A DNA stretch of 64,000 bases from Yoonia maritima (GTDB lineage Bacteria > Pseudomonadota > Alphaproteobacteria > Rhodobacterales > Rhodobacteraceae): assembly GCF_003003285.1 (NCBI RefSeq), contig NZ_PVTP01000001.1, forward strand, positions 124,001-188,000, given 5' to 3'. The stretch's first letter is position 1, and each line of letters starts with the position of its first letter. Position numbers and translations under genes: made by a program. A model generated the notes under the pieces. That model made no database searches, was not told the DNA's origin, and saw only the letters and a list, made by a program, of their open reading frames with translations. Below, piece by piece: positions 48,856 to 58,009 of this stretch.

Positions 48856-49469
48856 TGCTGCGCGTTAGTAACATGACATGTGCGCGGGGCGGGATTCCTG
48901 TGCTAAGCGACATAAGCTTTGACGTACCCGCAGGGCAGGCACTGATCCTGCGAGGCCCAAATGGTATCGGGAAAACGACGTTGCTGCGGACATTGGCGGG
49001 GCTGCAACCCGCTTTGGCTGGCGAAGTCGAGCACCCGGCGGACGAGGCGGCCTATGCGAGCCACGCTGACGGTATCAAAACCGCACTAAGCGTCACCGAG
49101 AATCTGACGTTTTGGGCCGATGTTTACGGCCAACCAGTCCCTGACGATATTTGGGACACCTTCGATTTGGCCGATTTGCGAGAGCGCATTGCCGGCACGC
49201 TTTCTGCCGGCCAAAAACGGCGACTGGGTTTGGCGCGTCTTGGCGTGATCGGGCGCAAAGTGTTGTTTTTGGATGAGCCTACTGTGTCGCTTGACGGGTT
49301 TTCGGTTCGACTGTTTGCCGACTGGCTGCAAAACAAGCACCTTGCCAGCGGCGGTGTAGCTGTGATTGCGACGCATATTGACCTTGGCGTTACCGCACCT
49401 GAACTTGACCTGACGCCATTCAAATCAGCGCCAGAGGCAGGTGGTGCCACAGACGAGGCATTCTTGTGA
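48855..49469 (+). CDS. ccmA: Haem exporter ATP-binding protein CcmA
   Basis: ATPase of the CcmABCD complex, which releases haem-loaded CcmE for cytochrome c maturation. The 204 residues have GPNGIGKTTLLRTLAGL (Walker A), LSAGQKRRLGLARL (signature) and LFLDEPTVSLD (Walker B). It overlaps the preceding stop (TAATG) and the ccmB GTG start by four bases. Confidence 0.96.
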   Translation: MLRVSNMTCARGGIPVLSDISFDVPAGQALILRGPNGIGKTTLLRTLAGLQPALAGEVEHPADEAAYASHADGIKTALSVTENLTFWADVYGQPVPDDIWDTFDLADLRERIAGTLSAGQKRRLGLARLGVIGRKVLFLDEPTVSLDGFSVRLFADWLQNKHLASGGVAVIATHIDLGVTAPELDLTPFKSAPEAGGATDEAFL

Positions 49470-50122
49470 TCGCTTTGCTCCTGCGTGACCTGCGGCTTGC
49501 GGTACGGGCAGGGGGCGGGTTCGGATTAGGGCTCGCGTTTTTCCTGATCGTGGTTGTTCTTGTTCCCCTTGGGGTGGGGCCTCAGACCGAATTGCTATCG
49601 CGAATTGCGCCAGGGATTTTGTGGGTGGCTTCACTTTTGGCGGCCCTTCTTTCGCTGGACCGCATTTTTGCGTTGGATTTTGAGGATGGGTCGCTGGGCT
49701 TGCTCGCGACATCTCCGTTGCCTTTAGAGGGGGCCGCATTGGCCAAGGCGCTCGCGCATTGGATCACGACGGGACTGCCGCTGACGTTGGCCGCGCCCGC
49801 GCTTGGGTTTCTGTTGTCGCTCGCGCCAGAAGCCTACAAATACCTACTTTTGTCGCTGTTGTTGGGAACGCCTGCGCTGTCGATGATCGGGACGTTTGGC
49901 GCGGCGTTGACAGTCGGGTTGCGTCGCGGAGGATTGCTTTTGTCGCTACTCGTGTTGCCACTTTACGTTCCGACGTTGATTTTCGGGGCAGAAGCCGTGC
50001 GACGTGGCGCTGATGGTTTGGACCCAACTGGCGCTTTGATCCTGCTTGGCATGATTACGGCTGGGTGCTTTGCGGTGTTGCCGTTCGCGACTGCGGCCAC
50101 GTTACGCATCAATCTGCGTTGA
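49466..50122 (+). CDS. ccmB: Haem exporter permease CcmB
   Basis: A 218-residue membrane protein with six helices, the permease partner of CcmA. Motifs RDLRLAVRAGGGFGLGLAFFL, LLSLDRIFALDFEDGSLGLLATSPLPLEG and LLVLPLYVPTLIFGAEAV are characteristic. It starts at GTG overlapping ccmA. A 31-base gap leads to ccmC. Confidence 0.95.
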   Translation: MIALLLRDLRLAVRAGGGFGLGLAFFLIVVVLVPLGVGPQTELLSRIAPGILWVASLLAALLSLDRIFALDFEDGSLGLLATSPLPLEGAALAKALAHWITTGLPLTLAAPALGFLLSLAPEAYKYLLLSLLLGTPALSMIGTFGAALTVGLRRGGLLLSLLVLPLYVPTLIFGAEAVRRGADGLDPTGALILLGMITAGCFAVLPFATAATLRINLR

Positions 50123-50153
50123 TCGGGCGCAACGAGCAGGATAGGTAATCGAA

Positions 50154-50882
50154 ATGTCGATCTGGGAATATGCAAATCCGAAAAAGTTTATGGGCTGGAC
50201 AACGCCTGTGCTGCCCTATGCTTTTGGGCTGGCCGCGTTGTGCCTGATTGTGGGCTTGGTCTGGGGCTTTTTCTTTACGCCTGACGATTACCGCCAAGGA
50301 TCGACGGTCAAGATTATTTACCTGCACGTCCCAGCCGCGCTAATGGCGATTAACGCATGGATCATGATGCTGGTGGCGTCCTTGATTTGGGTGGTGCGTC
50401 GGCACCACGTGTCGGCACTGGCAGCACGGGCCGCTGCGCCCGTAGGGCTGACAATTACACTGATTGCGTTGTTCACCGGTGCAATCTGGGGGCAGCCGAT
50501 GTGGGGCACCTATTGGGCATGGGACCCGCGGCTTACGTCATTTCTGATCTTGTTTCTGTTTTACCTCGGCTACATCGCCCTGTGGGAGGCGATCGAAGAC
50601 CCGGACACCGCCGCTGACCTAACATCTGTCTTGTGCATGGTCGGGTCGATCTTTGCGATCTTGTCGCGCTACGCGGTGAATTTCTGGAACCAAGGGCTGC
50701 ATCAGGGCGCGTCACTGTCGCTCGATAAAGAGGAAAACGTATCAGACGTTTTTTGGCAACCGCTTGTGATTTGCATCGCTGGGTTTGTTCTGTTGTTTGT
50801 TGGACTGGTGCTACTGCGCACCCGTACTGAAATCCGTGCCCGCCGTATCCGGGCCCTAGAAGCGAGGGCGCGCCGTGCCTGA
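50154..50882 (+). CDS. ccmC: Haem transporter CcmC
   Basis: A 242-residue membrane protein that binds haem with its WxWD domain and hands it to CcmE. The signature WGTYWAWDPRLTS and the histidine loops around HVPAALMAIN and NQGLHQGASL are present. Six helices are predicted. The basic C-terminal end (RTRTEIRARRIRALEARARRA) overlaps the start of ccmD by eight bases. Confidence 0.96.
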   Translation: MSIWEYANPKKFMGWTTPVLPYAFGLAALCLIVGLVWGFFFTPDDYRQGSTVKIIYLHVPAALMAINAWIMMLVASLIWVVRRHHVSALAARAAAPVGLTITLIALFTGAIWGQPMWGTYWAWDPRLTSFLILFLFYLGYIALWEAIEDPDTAADLTSVLCMVGSIFAILSRYAVNFWNQGLHQGASLSLDKEENVSDVFWQPLVICIAGFVLLFVGLVLLRTRTEIRARRIRALEARARRA

Positions 50883-51018
50883 TTTGGGAAAATACGCAGT
50901 TGAAGTCCTAGCTGCCTATGGTGTGAGCCTTGGGCTGTTGGCTGTCGTCGTTCTGCTAAGTTGGCGTCGATCTGTTCGCGTGCGGACTGCCTTGGAACGG
51001 ATTGAAAACAATGGCTAA
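50875..51018 (+). CDS. ccmD: Haem exporter protein CcmD
   Basis: A 47-residue single-pass protein, starting at a GTG eight bases inside ccmC. It shows MPDLGKYAVEVLAAYGVSL, one helix (LGLLAVVVLLSW) and a basic tail ending ERIENNG. CcmD is the small subunit that stabilises CcmABC and promotes release of holo-CcmE. It overlaps the following ccmG ATG. Length, helix and position all fit. Confidence 0.9.
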   Translation: MPDLGKYAVEVLAAYGVSLGLLAVVVLLSWRRSVRVRTALERIENNG

Positions 51019-51547
51019 AATATCGCCTTTGATGATTGCACCACCCGCAATATTCGCAGCACTCGCTGGCATGTTTGCAGTCAGCATGTGGCAGGGTAAA
51101 AACGATGATCTGCCGTCCACATTCATTGGTCAACAAGCATCCGCCGTTCCGGTCGAGGCCGTAAATGGCACCAACCAGATCACTGATGCGGACCTACGTA
51201 GTGGTGAAATCACACTGGTGAATTTCTGGGCGAGCTGGTGCCCGCCTTGCCGTGCCGAGCATCCGCAACTGTTGGAACTTGCGGAACAAGGATACCGGAT
51301 CGCAGGTGTCAATTTCCGCGATGCGCAGGATCAGGCGTCTGCCTATCTAACAGATTACGAAGACCCATTCTTTGCCACAGGGTTTGACCTGCGGGGCAGA
51401 GTGGCCATTGACTGGGGCGTCACCGCACCGCCCGAGACATTCATTGTGGATGGGGATGGAACTGTGCTGTTCCGGTTCGTTGGGCCCCTAGTCGGATCTG
51501 ATTATGAGCAGCGGTTTTTGCCGGAGTTGATGAAGGCGATTGAGTAA
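51011..51547 (+). CDS. ccmG: Thiol:disulfide interchange protein CcmG/DsbE
   Basis: Membrane-anchored periplasmic thioredoxin that keeps apocytochrome haem-binding cysteines reduced. The 178 residues have an N-terminal anchor (LMIAPPAIFAALAGMFAV), the active site NFWASWCPPCRAEHPQL, and the family loops GVNFRD and WGVTAPPETFIVD with the cis-Pro. The ATG lies inside the end of ccmD. ccmE, ccmF and ccmH are not in this window. Confidence 0.95.
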   Translation: MAKISPLMIAPPAIFAALAGMFAVSMWQGKNDDLPSTFIGQQASAVPVEAVNGTNQITDADLRSGEITLVNFWASWCPPCRAEHPQLLELAEQGYRIAGVNFRDAQDQASAYLTDYEDPFFATGFDLRGRVAIDWGVTAPPETFIVDGDGTVLFRFVGPLVGSDYEQRFLPELMKAIE

Positions 51548-51554
51548 GTTGACA

Positions 51555-52214
51555 CTAGTTGGTTAGCGGGCCATCTGCTGATTGAGCGGCGGGCAAGTCG
51601 AGGATTGTTAGCGCCTCTAAGCCGCCAATGATTGAATCAATCGCAATTGTTGCGAGGATCATGCCCATCACCCGGCTGATCACACTTGCGCCTGTATTGC
51701 CGATAATACGGTGAACATAGGTGGCGACCAGCAGCAATCCCAAGGTAAAGATCATCACCAACACTAACAGGCCCGCAGTAATTGCCTGTTCGATCAACGG
51801 TTGTTCGTGATTGTCGGTTAGAACGACCACGGCCAACATTGCGCCGGGCGAAGCGATCGACGGCATGGCAAGCGGGAAAACTGCCCCTGCTAGGTGGTCC
51901 TTTCCGGCTTCTTCGATTTCGGTCTCAGGTTTTGAGTGCCCAAATATCATCGTAAGGGCAAAGAGAAATAAGATAATCCCACCTGCGATTTGAAACGACC
52001 CAAAGCGTAAGCCTAATGCCTCTAGCATGAACTGTCCGCCGACTAAAAAGCCAATCAAGACCAAGGTCGCAATCACGACTGCACGCAAGGCATAGCGTCT
52101 ATGTAGATTTGCGGGGACTGAAGCGACCGCGAACAAAAAGACCGGGATAGAACCGACAGGGTCGATGACAACGAATAGGGTAACAAATTCACGAAGCAGG
52201 TTGGGCCAATCCAC
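51555..52214 (-). CDS. MarC family membrane protein
   Basis: A 219-residue protein with six helices. FVTLFVVIDPVGSIPVFL at the N terminus, FGHSKPETE and AMPSIASPGAML are MarC/YchE-type motifs. The family was first linked to antibiotic resistance, but that link was withdrawn and the function is unknown. It starts at GTG. It is convergent with ccmG, eight bases apart. Confidence 0.9.
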   Translation of the reverse strand: MDWPNLLREFVTLFVVIDPVGSIPVFLFAVASVPANLHRRYALRAVVIATLVLIGFLVGGQFMLEALGLRFGSFQIAGGIILFLFALTMIFGHSKPETEIEEAGKDHLAGAVFPLAMPSIASPGAMLAVVVLTDNHEQPLIEQAITAGLLVLVMIFTLGLLLVATYVHRIIGNTGASVISRVMGMILATIAIDSIIGGLEALTILDLPAAQSADGPLTN

Positions 52215-52329
52215 TAGAGACTCATTTATTTTAGGGGCAATAATTATGTCCTAAACGTAGTCACTGCTCGGATCAATCAACGAGCCCGTCGATGACGTAG
52301 ATATTATCTGGTTTAACTTAATATGCACG

Positions 52330-52360
52330 AAAAAGGCCCGATCAAATTGACCGGGCCCTT
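52330..52360 (-). terminator. Intrinsic terminator after acnA
   Basis: GGCCCGATCA (52335-52344) and TGACCGGGCC (52348-52357) form a 10-bp stem with one G-U pair and a 3-base loop. On the minus strand it is followed by a T-run. It lies 23 bases after the acnA stop. Confidence 0.8.
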
Positions 52361-52380
52361 TGTGTTGATATCGGTCCAGT

Positions 52381-55071
52381 TTAAGACGCTTTTGCCAAGT
52401 TCCGTAGAACATAGTGCAGCACGCCGCCGTTTTCGATGTATTCAATCTCGACCGCTGTATCGATCCGGCATTTGACCGTGATCTCTTTGGTGGTACCGTC
52501 TGCCATTGTGATCTGTGCAGTCATTTCCTGCAGCGGTTTCACGGCATCCAGACCTTCGATGGTCACTGTTTCTTCGCCAGTCAGGCCAAGCGTTTTGCGG
52601 CTGTCGCCGCCAGTGAATTCGAATGGAACAACGCCCATACCAACAAGGTTAGAACGGTGGATACGCTCAAAGCTTTCTGCGATGACCGCTTTGACACCTA
52701 GCAGGGCCGTACCTTTGGCTGCCCAGTCACGCGAAGACCCCGCGCCGTACTGTTCACCAGCAAAGATCACAAGCGGTGTGCCTGCTTCTTGGTACTCCAT
52801 CGCCGCGTCAAAGATCGAAGTCTGCGCGCCATCTGGGCCTTTGGTGTAACCACCTTCGACGCCGTCCAGCATTTCGTTCTTGATGCGGATGTTGGCGAAT
52901 GTGCCGCGCATCATGACTTCGTGGTTACCACGACGAGACCCGTAAGAGTTAAATTCGCGCACAGGCACCTGACGTTCGATCAGGTACTGACCGGCAGGGG
53001 TGGTGTCTTTGAACGAACCGGCAGGGCTGATGTGGTCGGTTGTGACCATGTCGCCGAGTACGGCGAGAACCTTTGCGTTCTCAACGTTTTTGATTGTGCC
53101 TGCATCCTTGGACATGCCGCGGAAGTAGGGTGGGTTCTGAACGTATGTCGAAGCCGCTGGCCAGTCGTATGTTTCAGAATCAGGTGTCTGAACGGCTTGC
53201 CACTTTTCGTCGCCTTTGAAGACGTCCGCATATTTCTTGAGGAACGCTTCGCGGGTAACTGTCTTTTCAACCAGTTCGTTGATCTCTTGGTTGGTTGGCC
53301 AGATGTCTTTCAGGTAAACGTCATTGCCGTTTTTGTCCTGCGCGATTGGATCAGTGGCAAGGTTGATATCCATTGTACCGGCCAGTGCATAAGCCACGAC
53401 CAAAGGAGGCGACGCAAGGTAGTTGGCGCGGACGTCAGGCGAGATACGGCCTTCAAAGTTCCGGTTACCTGATAGAACAGATGTCGCGACCAGATCGCCT
53501 TCGGCGATCGCATCAGACAGTTCTTTTTGGATTGGACCAGAGTTACCGATACATGTTGTACAGCCGTAACCAACAAGGTTGAAGCCGATTTTGTCCAGAT
53601 CTTCCTGCAGGCCAGCGGCCTCTAGGTATTCGGACACAACCTGTGAACCAGGTGCCAGCGATGTCTTAACCCAAGGTTTGCGATCCAGACCAAGTGCTGC
53701 CGCTTTGCGTGCCACCAGACCCGCGCCGATCATGACATATGGGTTAGAGGTGTTGGTGCAGGATGTGATCGACGCGATCACGACCTTGCCTGATTCCATA
53801 GTGTAGTCTTCGCCAGCGACTGGAACTTCTTTGCCCATTGGGCGCTTGAAGGTGTTTTCCATTTCGTTTGCGAAGGCGGTCTTTGCGCCTGTCAGTGCAA
53901 CGTAATCCTGTGGGCGCTTTGGACCCGAGATCGCGGGGACGATTGTACCCATGTCGAGGTGCAGTTTTGCGGTGTAGATTGGGTTGTAGTCCGCATCGCG
54001 CCAGAAACCGTTTTCCTTGGCGTAGGCTTCGACCAGCGCAATGCGGTCTTCGTCACGGCCAGTGTTACGCAGGTAACGCAGTGTTTCGTTGTCGATTGGG
54101 AAGAAGCCACATGTCGCGCCATATTCTGGTGCCATGTTCGCGATTGTCGCACGGTCTGCGAGTGGCAGACGGTCCAAACCTTCGCCGAAGAATTCGACGA
54201 ATTTGCCAACAACGCCAAGCTCGCGCAGCATTTCGACGACTTTCAGCACAAGGTCAGTACCTGTGGTGCCTTCAACCATTTCGCCTGTCAGCTCAAAGCC
54301 GACAACTTCGGGGATCAGCATGGAAACTGGCTGACCCAGCATCGCGGCTTCGGCTTCGATACCACCAACACCCCAACCAAGAACAGCAAGGCCGTTCACC
54401 ATGGTTGTGTGAGAATCAGTGCCGACCAATGTGTCAGGGTATGCAACTTCGACGCCGTTTTGGTCTTTGTCAGTCCAAACAGTTTGCGCAAGGTATTCAA
54501 GGTTCACTTGGTGACAGATACCTGTGCCCGGTGGCACAACGCGGAAGTTGTTGAATGCTTTTTGGCCCCACTTAAGGAACGTATAGCGTTCTAGGTTGCG
54601 TTCGTATTCGCGGTCCACGTTCATTTGGAACGCACGTGGGTTACCGAATTCGTCGATCATGACCGAGTGGTCGATGATCAGATCGACAGGGTTCAGTGGG
54701 TTAATCTGCTGTGCGTCGCCACCAAGTGCCACGATACCGTCGCGCATCGCTGCAAGGTCAACAACAGCTGGAACGCCGGTGAAATCCTGCATCAGAACGC
54801 GGGCAGGGCGGTAGGCGATTTCACGTGGGTTTTTACCGCCATTGTCAGCCCATTCAGAGAATGCTTTGATATCGTCTACAGAAACCGAAAATCCGTCATC
54901 TTCAAAGCGTAGGAGGTTTTCTAGCACGACCTTGAGAGCGGCAGGTAGTTTCGAAAAGTCACCCAGACCAGCGGCTTGGGCGGCAGGAATAGAGTAGTAG
55001 GCGACCGACTGGTCCCCAACGCTTAGGGTTTTGCGGGTTTTGGCTGTATCAGCGCCGACTGTGATTGTCAT
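52381..55071 (-). CDS. acnA: Aconitate hydratase A
   Basis: Interconverts citrate and isocitrate in the TCA cycle with a [4Fe-4S] cluster. The 896-residue length is that of AcnA/IRP-type enzymes. Cluster-ligand segments are ASITSCTNTSNPYVM and YGCTTCIGNSGP. The swivel domain contains GAGSSRDWAAKGT and SFERIHRSNLVGMGV. AcnA-type apoproteins can also bind RNA. The ATG at 55071 has AGGGAT upstream and the usual start. The 218 bases upstream are shared with the divergent DUF1223 gene and contain a 20-bp imperfect palindrome. Confidence 0.97.
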   Translation of the reverse strand: MTITVGADTAKTRKTLSVGDQSVAYYSIPAAQAAGLGDFSKLPAALKVVLENLLRFEDDGFSVSVDDIKAFSEWADNGGKNPREIAYRPARVLMQDFTGVPAVVDLAAMRDGIVALGGDAQQINPLNPVDLIIDHSVMIDEFGNPRAFQMNVDREYERNLERYTFLKWGQKAFNNFRVVPPGTGICHQVNLEYLAQTVWTDKDQNGVEVAYPDTLVGTDSHTTMVNGLAVLGWGVGGIEAEAAMLGQPVSMLIPEVVGFELTGEMVEGTTGTDLVLKVVEMLRELGVVGKFVEFFGEGLDRLPLADRATIANMAPEYGATCGFFPIDNETLRYLRNTGRDEDRIALVEAYAKENGFWRDADYNPIYTAKLHLDMGTIVPAISGPKRPQDYVALTGAKTAFANEMENTFKRPMGKEVPVAGEDYTMESGKVVIASITSCTNTSNPYVMIGAGLVARKAAALGLDRKPWVKTSLAPGSQVVSEYLEAAGLQEDLDKIGFNLVGYGCTTCIGNSGPIQKELSDAIAEGDLVATSVLSGNRNFEGRISPDVRANYLASPPLVVAYALAGTMDINLATDPIAQDKNGNDVYLKDIWPTNQEINELVEKTVTREAFLKKYADVFKGDEKWQAVQTPDSETYDWPAASTYVQNPPYFRGMSKDAGTIKNVENAKVLAVLGDMVTTDHISPAGSFKDTTPAGQYLIERQVPVREFNSYGSRRGNHEVMMRGTFANIRIKNEMLDGVEGGYTKGPDGAQTSIFDAAMEYQEAGTPLVIFAGEQYGAGSSRDWAAKGTALLGVKAVIAESFERIHRSNLVGMGVVPFEFTGGDSRKTLGLTGEETVTIEGLDAVKPLQEMTAQITMADGTTKEITVKCRIDTAVEIEYIENGGVLHYVLRNLAKAS

Positions 55072-55160
55072 GGCTATCCCTTTCAAAGGCAATTGCTGTG
55101 TAAGGCTATTTCATATTTCTGCATCAAGCAGCGAGAGCGTACAAGAGGCTGTTCATTTAT

Positions 55161-55180
55161 TTGTATACTATTGTACACAA
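55161..55180. promoter_or_regulatory. Imperfect palindrome between acnA and the DUF1223 gene
   Basis: TTGTATAC and GTACACAA form arms of a 20-bp dyad (seven of eight positions match) around TATT. It sits 90 bases before the acnA start and 110 before the divergent gene. It could be an operator. I cannot link it to a known regulator of aconitase. Confidence 0.35.
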
Positions 55181-55289
55181 TTCAACCTGTTGCCATTGAA
55201 ACATACATAACAAACTGTTCTCAATTCATTGATTGGTCATTACAGCCGGGTCGGGCTACACCGATAGACAACTTGTAATAGGACGAACA

Positions 55290-55982
55290 ATGCGTACGAT
55301 TTTCTCTACTATTGCTGTATTTGGGGCCCTTCAGATAACCCCAATCATAGCACAAGCCGACCCGGTGGTCGTGGAGTTATATACGTCGCAAGGCTGCTCA
55401 TCTTGCCCTCCGGCAGATGAAATGCTCCACGATTTAGCACAGCGTGATGATGTTATCGCGCTCGCGCTTCATGTGGATTATTGGGATTACATCGGCTGGA
55501 CCGATATTTTTGGCAGCGCCGAGAATACAGCACGACAGCATGCCTATGCCCGCGCCGCACGTGCCACAACGGTCTATACACCACAGATGATTGTCGGTGG
55601 CGTCGATCATGTTATTGGATCACGACCAATGCAGGTGATGGATCTAATCCAAACTCATGGGCGCAACGATTATCCAGTTTCGGTGTCATTGTCCCGGACC
55701 GATGATCAGCTTCAGATATCGGCGACATCGACCGAGATCAGCAATTATATCGTGGAGCTCGTTCGCTATATTCCGACAGCGATCGTCGATATTCAGCGTG
55801 GAGAAAACGCAGGTCGTCAGCTGGAATACACAAATATTGTAAGCTCTCTTGATACAATCGCAGAATGGGATGGGGCAGGTACGCTTAAAATTACCGCAAC
55901 CACACCCGGAAGCGATGCAGTCGTCGTGTTGGTTCAACAAGGCGGACACGGACCAATCGTTGGAGCCGCCCAGCTGCGTTAA
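55290..55982 (+). CDS. DUF1223 exported protein
   Basis: A 230-residue protein with a signal peptide cleaved near AQADPVV. The mature part starts VVELYTSQGCSSCPPADEML, a thioredoxin-like fold with a CSSC motif, and contains ALHVDYWDYIGWTD and TPQMIVGG, which are DUF1223 hallmarks. It is probably a periplasmic thiol or metal protein of unknown job. The ATG at 55290 has AGGA eight bases upstream. Its TAA overlaps the stop of the acyltransferase gene. Confidence 0.88.
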   Translation: MRTIFSTIAVFGALQITPIIAQADPVVVELYTSQGCSSCPPADEMLHDLAQRDDVIALALHVDYWDYIGWTDIFGSAENTARQHAYARAARATTVYTPQMIVGGVDHVIGSRPMQVMDLIQTHGRNDYPVSVSLSRTDDQLQISATSTEISNYIVELVRYIPTAIVDIQRGENAGRQLEYTNIVSSLDTIAEWDGAGTLKITATTPGSDAVVVLVQQGGHGPIVGAAQLR

Positions 55983-56866
55983 CCGTCTTTACGTGCTTTC
56001 CAGCGGCGGTGAACCCAAAACCATTGTGCAGGATCACGTGTGATTTGCGCCTCAAGCCGTTGGGTCATTTCGGTCATCATCATTTCAGGCGTCCCGGTTT
56101 TAATAGGCGCCTCAACTTCGATAGCGAACGAAAGCCCGTCTGGTTGCCTGATCCCGAAATAGGGGATGACCAAAGCGTCCATCTTAATCGCGATGTCAGC
56201 AGCAGATGTCGCGGTATGCGCAGGCTGTCCTAAAAACGGAATTTTGACGCCCTTTGCTGACACGTCAAATAGCAACGTTCCCATGCCGCCGGATTTCAAA
56301 TGCCGGGCAAATCCCATTGTGCCGCGGCGACCCTGCTCAAACACGGGGCCGCCCCATGACGTCATCGTCTTCGCATAGTGGGCGTTAAAATACGGGTTCA
56401 GCATGGGCCGGTAAAGCCCCCCAATGGTGTGGCCCATCGCGGTTAGTATTTGGCGTGGGGCTTCGTGGTTGCCGTAGTGTGCCGTCACAAAGATTACAGG
56501 GCGCTGTGTTTTGGCTGCCTCTGCAAGCGGTTCAAGCCCTTCTCCGGTTGGCACTGTGCCGCTAATACGATTTGAAAATTCTTGCCAAGCGTAGTTTTCG
56601 ATTAATGTCCTACCAAAGTTGTCACAGCAATCGTGTGCTATTTGGCGTCGTTTGTCGACAGCCATGTTCGGATAAATGAATTTGAGGTTTTCTTCGGCAC
56701 GCTTTTGATAGCCAGCCAAAGGTGCGACCGCGCCGCGCAGGGCGCGCCCCATCGCAGGTACCCGCCGTTCATAAGGGAGACGCAGCATCGTACCGATGAG
56801 GCCGCGCAGAACACGATCTGCAAGCCAATCGGCGGTGGTACCTTTGGGTGTCTTTCTCGTGCTCAT
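55979..56866 (-). CDS. Lysophospholipid / lipid A acyltransferase (LpxL-HtrB family)
   Basis: A 295-residue member of the LpxL/HtrB family, which transfers fatty acyl chains to lipid A precursors or related lipids. The catalytic HxxxxE motif is HYGNHE, followed by GGLYRPMLNPYFN and FDVSAKGVKIPFLG. The end WFWVHRRWKARK is typical. The exact acceptor cannot be read from sequence. It is convergent with the DUF1223 gene. Confidence 0.9.
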   Translation of the reverse strand: MSTRKTPKGTTADWLADRVLRGLIGTMLRLPYERRVPAMGRALRGAVAPLAGYQKRAEENLKFIYPNMAVDKRRQIAHDCCDNFGRTLIENYAWQEFSNRISGTVPTGEGLEPLAEAAKTQRPVIFVTAHYGNHEAPRQILTAMGHTIGGLYRPMLNPYFNAHYAKTMTSWGGPVFEQGRRGTMGFARHLKSGGMGTLLFDVSAKGVKIPFLGQPAHTATSAADIAIKMDALVIPYFGIRQPDGLSFAIEVEAPIKTGTPEMMMTEMTQRLEAQITRDPAQWFWVHRRWKARKDG

Positions 56867-56965
56867 CTAAAAACTCGCGCCTGAATGTCGATTGATTTGG
56901 CGCGGAGCGCATGAGACCGTTTCATGCGCTATGATTAATTCAAATTACTATCATCTGTCCACGCG

Positions 56966-58009
56966 CTATTCGTTATCGTTTGCGTCAGGGTCAATAAATT
57001 CAATGGCTCCGTTTTCAGCTAATTCACGAATTGCAGTTGTCACTGCCGACATCGCCGTTTCGGCATCTGCTTTTTTGACTGCTCCGATTTCTTCTGCATC
57101 TTCGCGCATTTGAGCGGCCATCCGTTGCGAAACATTACCTAAGATAAACTCAGCGGCGGCAGACAGTGGGCCTTCGTCAGCTAAAGCCGCGGCAATTGCG
57201 CGTGTAAGCGATTCTGCTTCTACCGGTCGAATGCAGGCTGAAATGTCGGCAGGTTTGATCCGCACTGGGATATCTTTAAACGTAAAGATTGCTTTGCGTA
57301 GATCTGTTGCGAATGCAGGGTTTTCGCTATCAAGCCCTTCAAGAAGATCTTCACGCGTTTCTGCAACGGTCGAATTCAATATCGCGCCTAGTCGCTGGAC
57401 TGGCGCATTTTCAAAGGCGTGATCGGCTGTGGTTGCATAATTTTTGGCTAGGGACTGGCCGATACGGTGGACGACATCTGGTGTTACCTTAGCGGTAAGT
57501 GACATGGCATATGTTATCCGGCGCGCGAGCTCTCCGGGAGTTTTTGTAAGAACCTCTGCTGCTTTTCCCACTGGCAGTTTTGATAGCGTGACTGCGCTTA
57601 TCTCCACACTTTCGGTCGTCATAATGTCAATGATCCGGGATACTGGAAGGGCCGAGACAATTGGCCAGTGGTCGCCGTGCCGCACGCTGTCTGTCTGCTC
57701 TCTTAACCGTTCCGCAAGCGCCGGAGTGAGGTGTGCTGAGAGTGCATTAATTGCGTTATCTCTGGAGCCTGGAGCGCTCATTCCGACTGCCTCTAGCTGT
57801 GTTGTGAATTCCTTAGCAACCGATGCGACAGTCGTACGATCAACGAGGCGAATCGCTCCGAGTTCTTCGGTTAATAGCTCTTGTAGCGATTCGGGAAGTT
57901 GAGACAACGACAGGTTGCCGCCATCACTGATCATCATCTGGACGATCATTGCAGCCTTTCGTCGGCGAGAAATCGCCGACGTGCTGTGGTCGAGGGGTTT
58001 TAGTGTCAT
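56966..58009 (-). CDS. FliG-like flagellar motor switch protein, divergent
   Basis: A 347-residue FliG homologue. The N-terminal SRRRKAA (14-20) matches the FliG start, and the C-terminal torque domain is clear: IFTFKDI (241-247), VSQR (293-296) and REDAEEIGAVKK (302-313). These keep counterparts of E. coli Arg281, Asp288 (as Glu), Asp289 and Arg297 (as Lys). The middle domain is altered: the EHPQ motif reads ESVE (133-136) and the Gly-Gly hinge is not seen. No flagellar gene is nearby. It lies 46 bases after the HTH-less LuxR gene on the same strand, so the two may be co-transcribed. The only Shine-Dalgarno candidate, GGGGG, is inside a hairpin. It may be the cell's FliG or a paralogue. Confidence 0.8.
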   Translation of the reverse strand: MTLKPLDHSTSAISRRRKAAMIVQMMISDGGNLSLSQLPESLQELLTEELGAIRLVDRTTVASVAKEFTTQLEAVGMSAPGSRDNAINALSAHLTPALAERLREQTDSVRHGDHWPIVSALPVSRIIDIMTTESVEISAVTLSKLPVGKAAEVLTKTPGELARRITYAMSLTAKVTPDVVHRIGQSLAKNYATTADHAFENAPVQRLGAILNSTVAETREDLLEGLDSENPAFATDLRKAIFTFKDIPVRIKPADISACIRPVEAESLTRAIAAALADEGPLSAAAEFILGNVSQRMAAQMREDAEEIGAVKKADAETAMSAVTTAIRELAENGAIEFIDPDANDNE

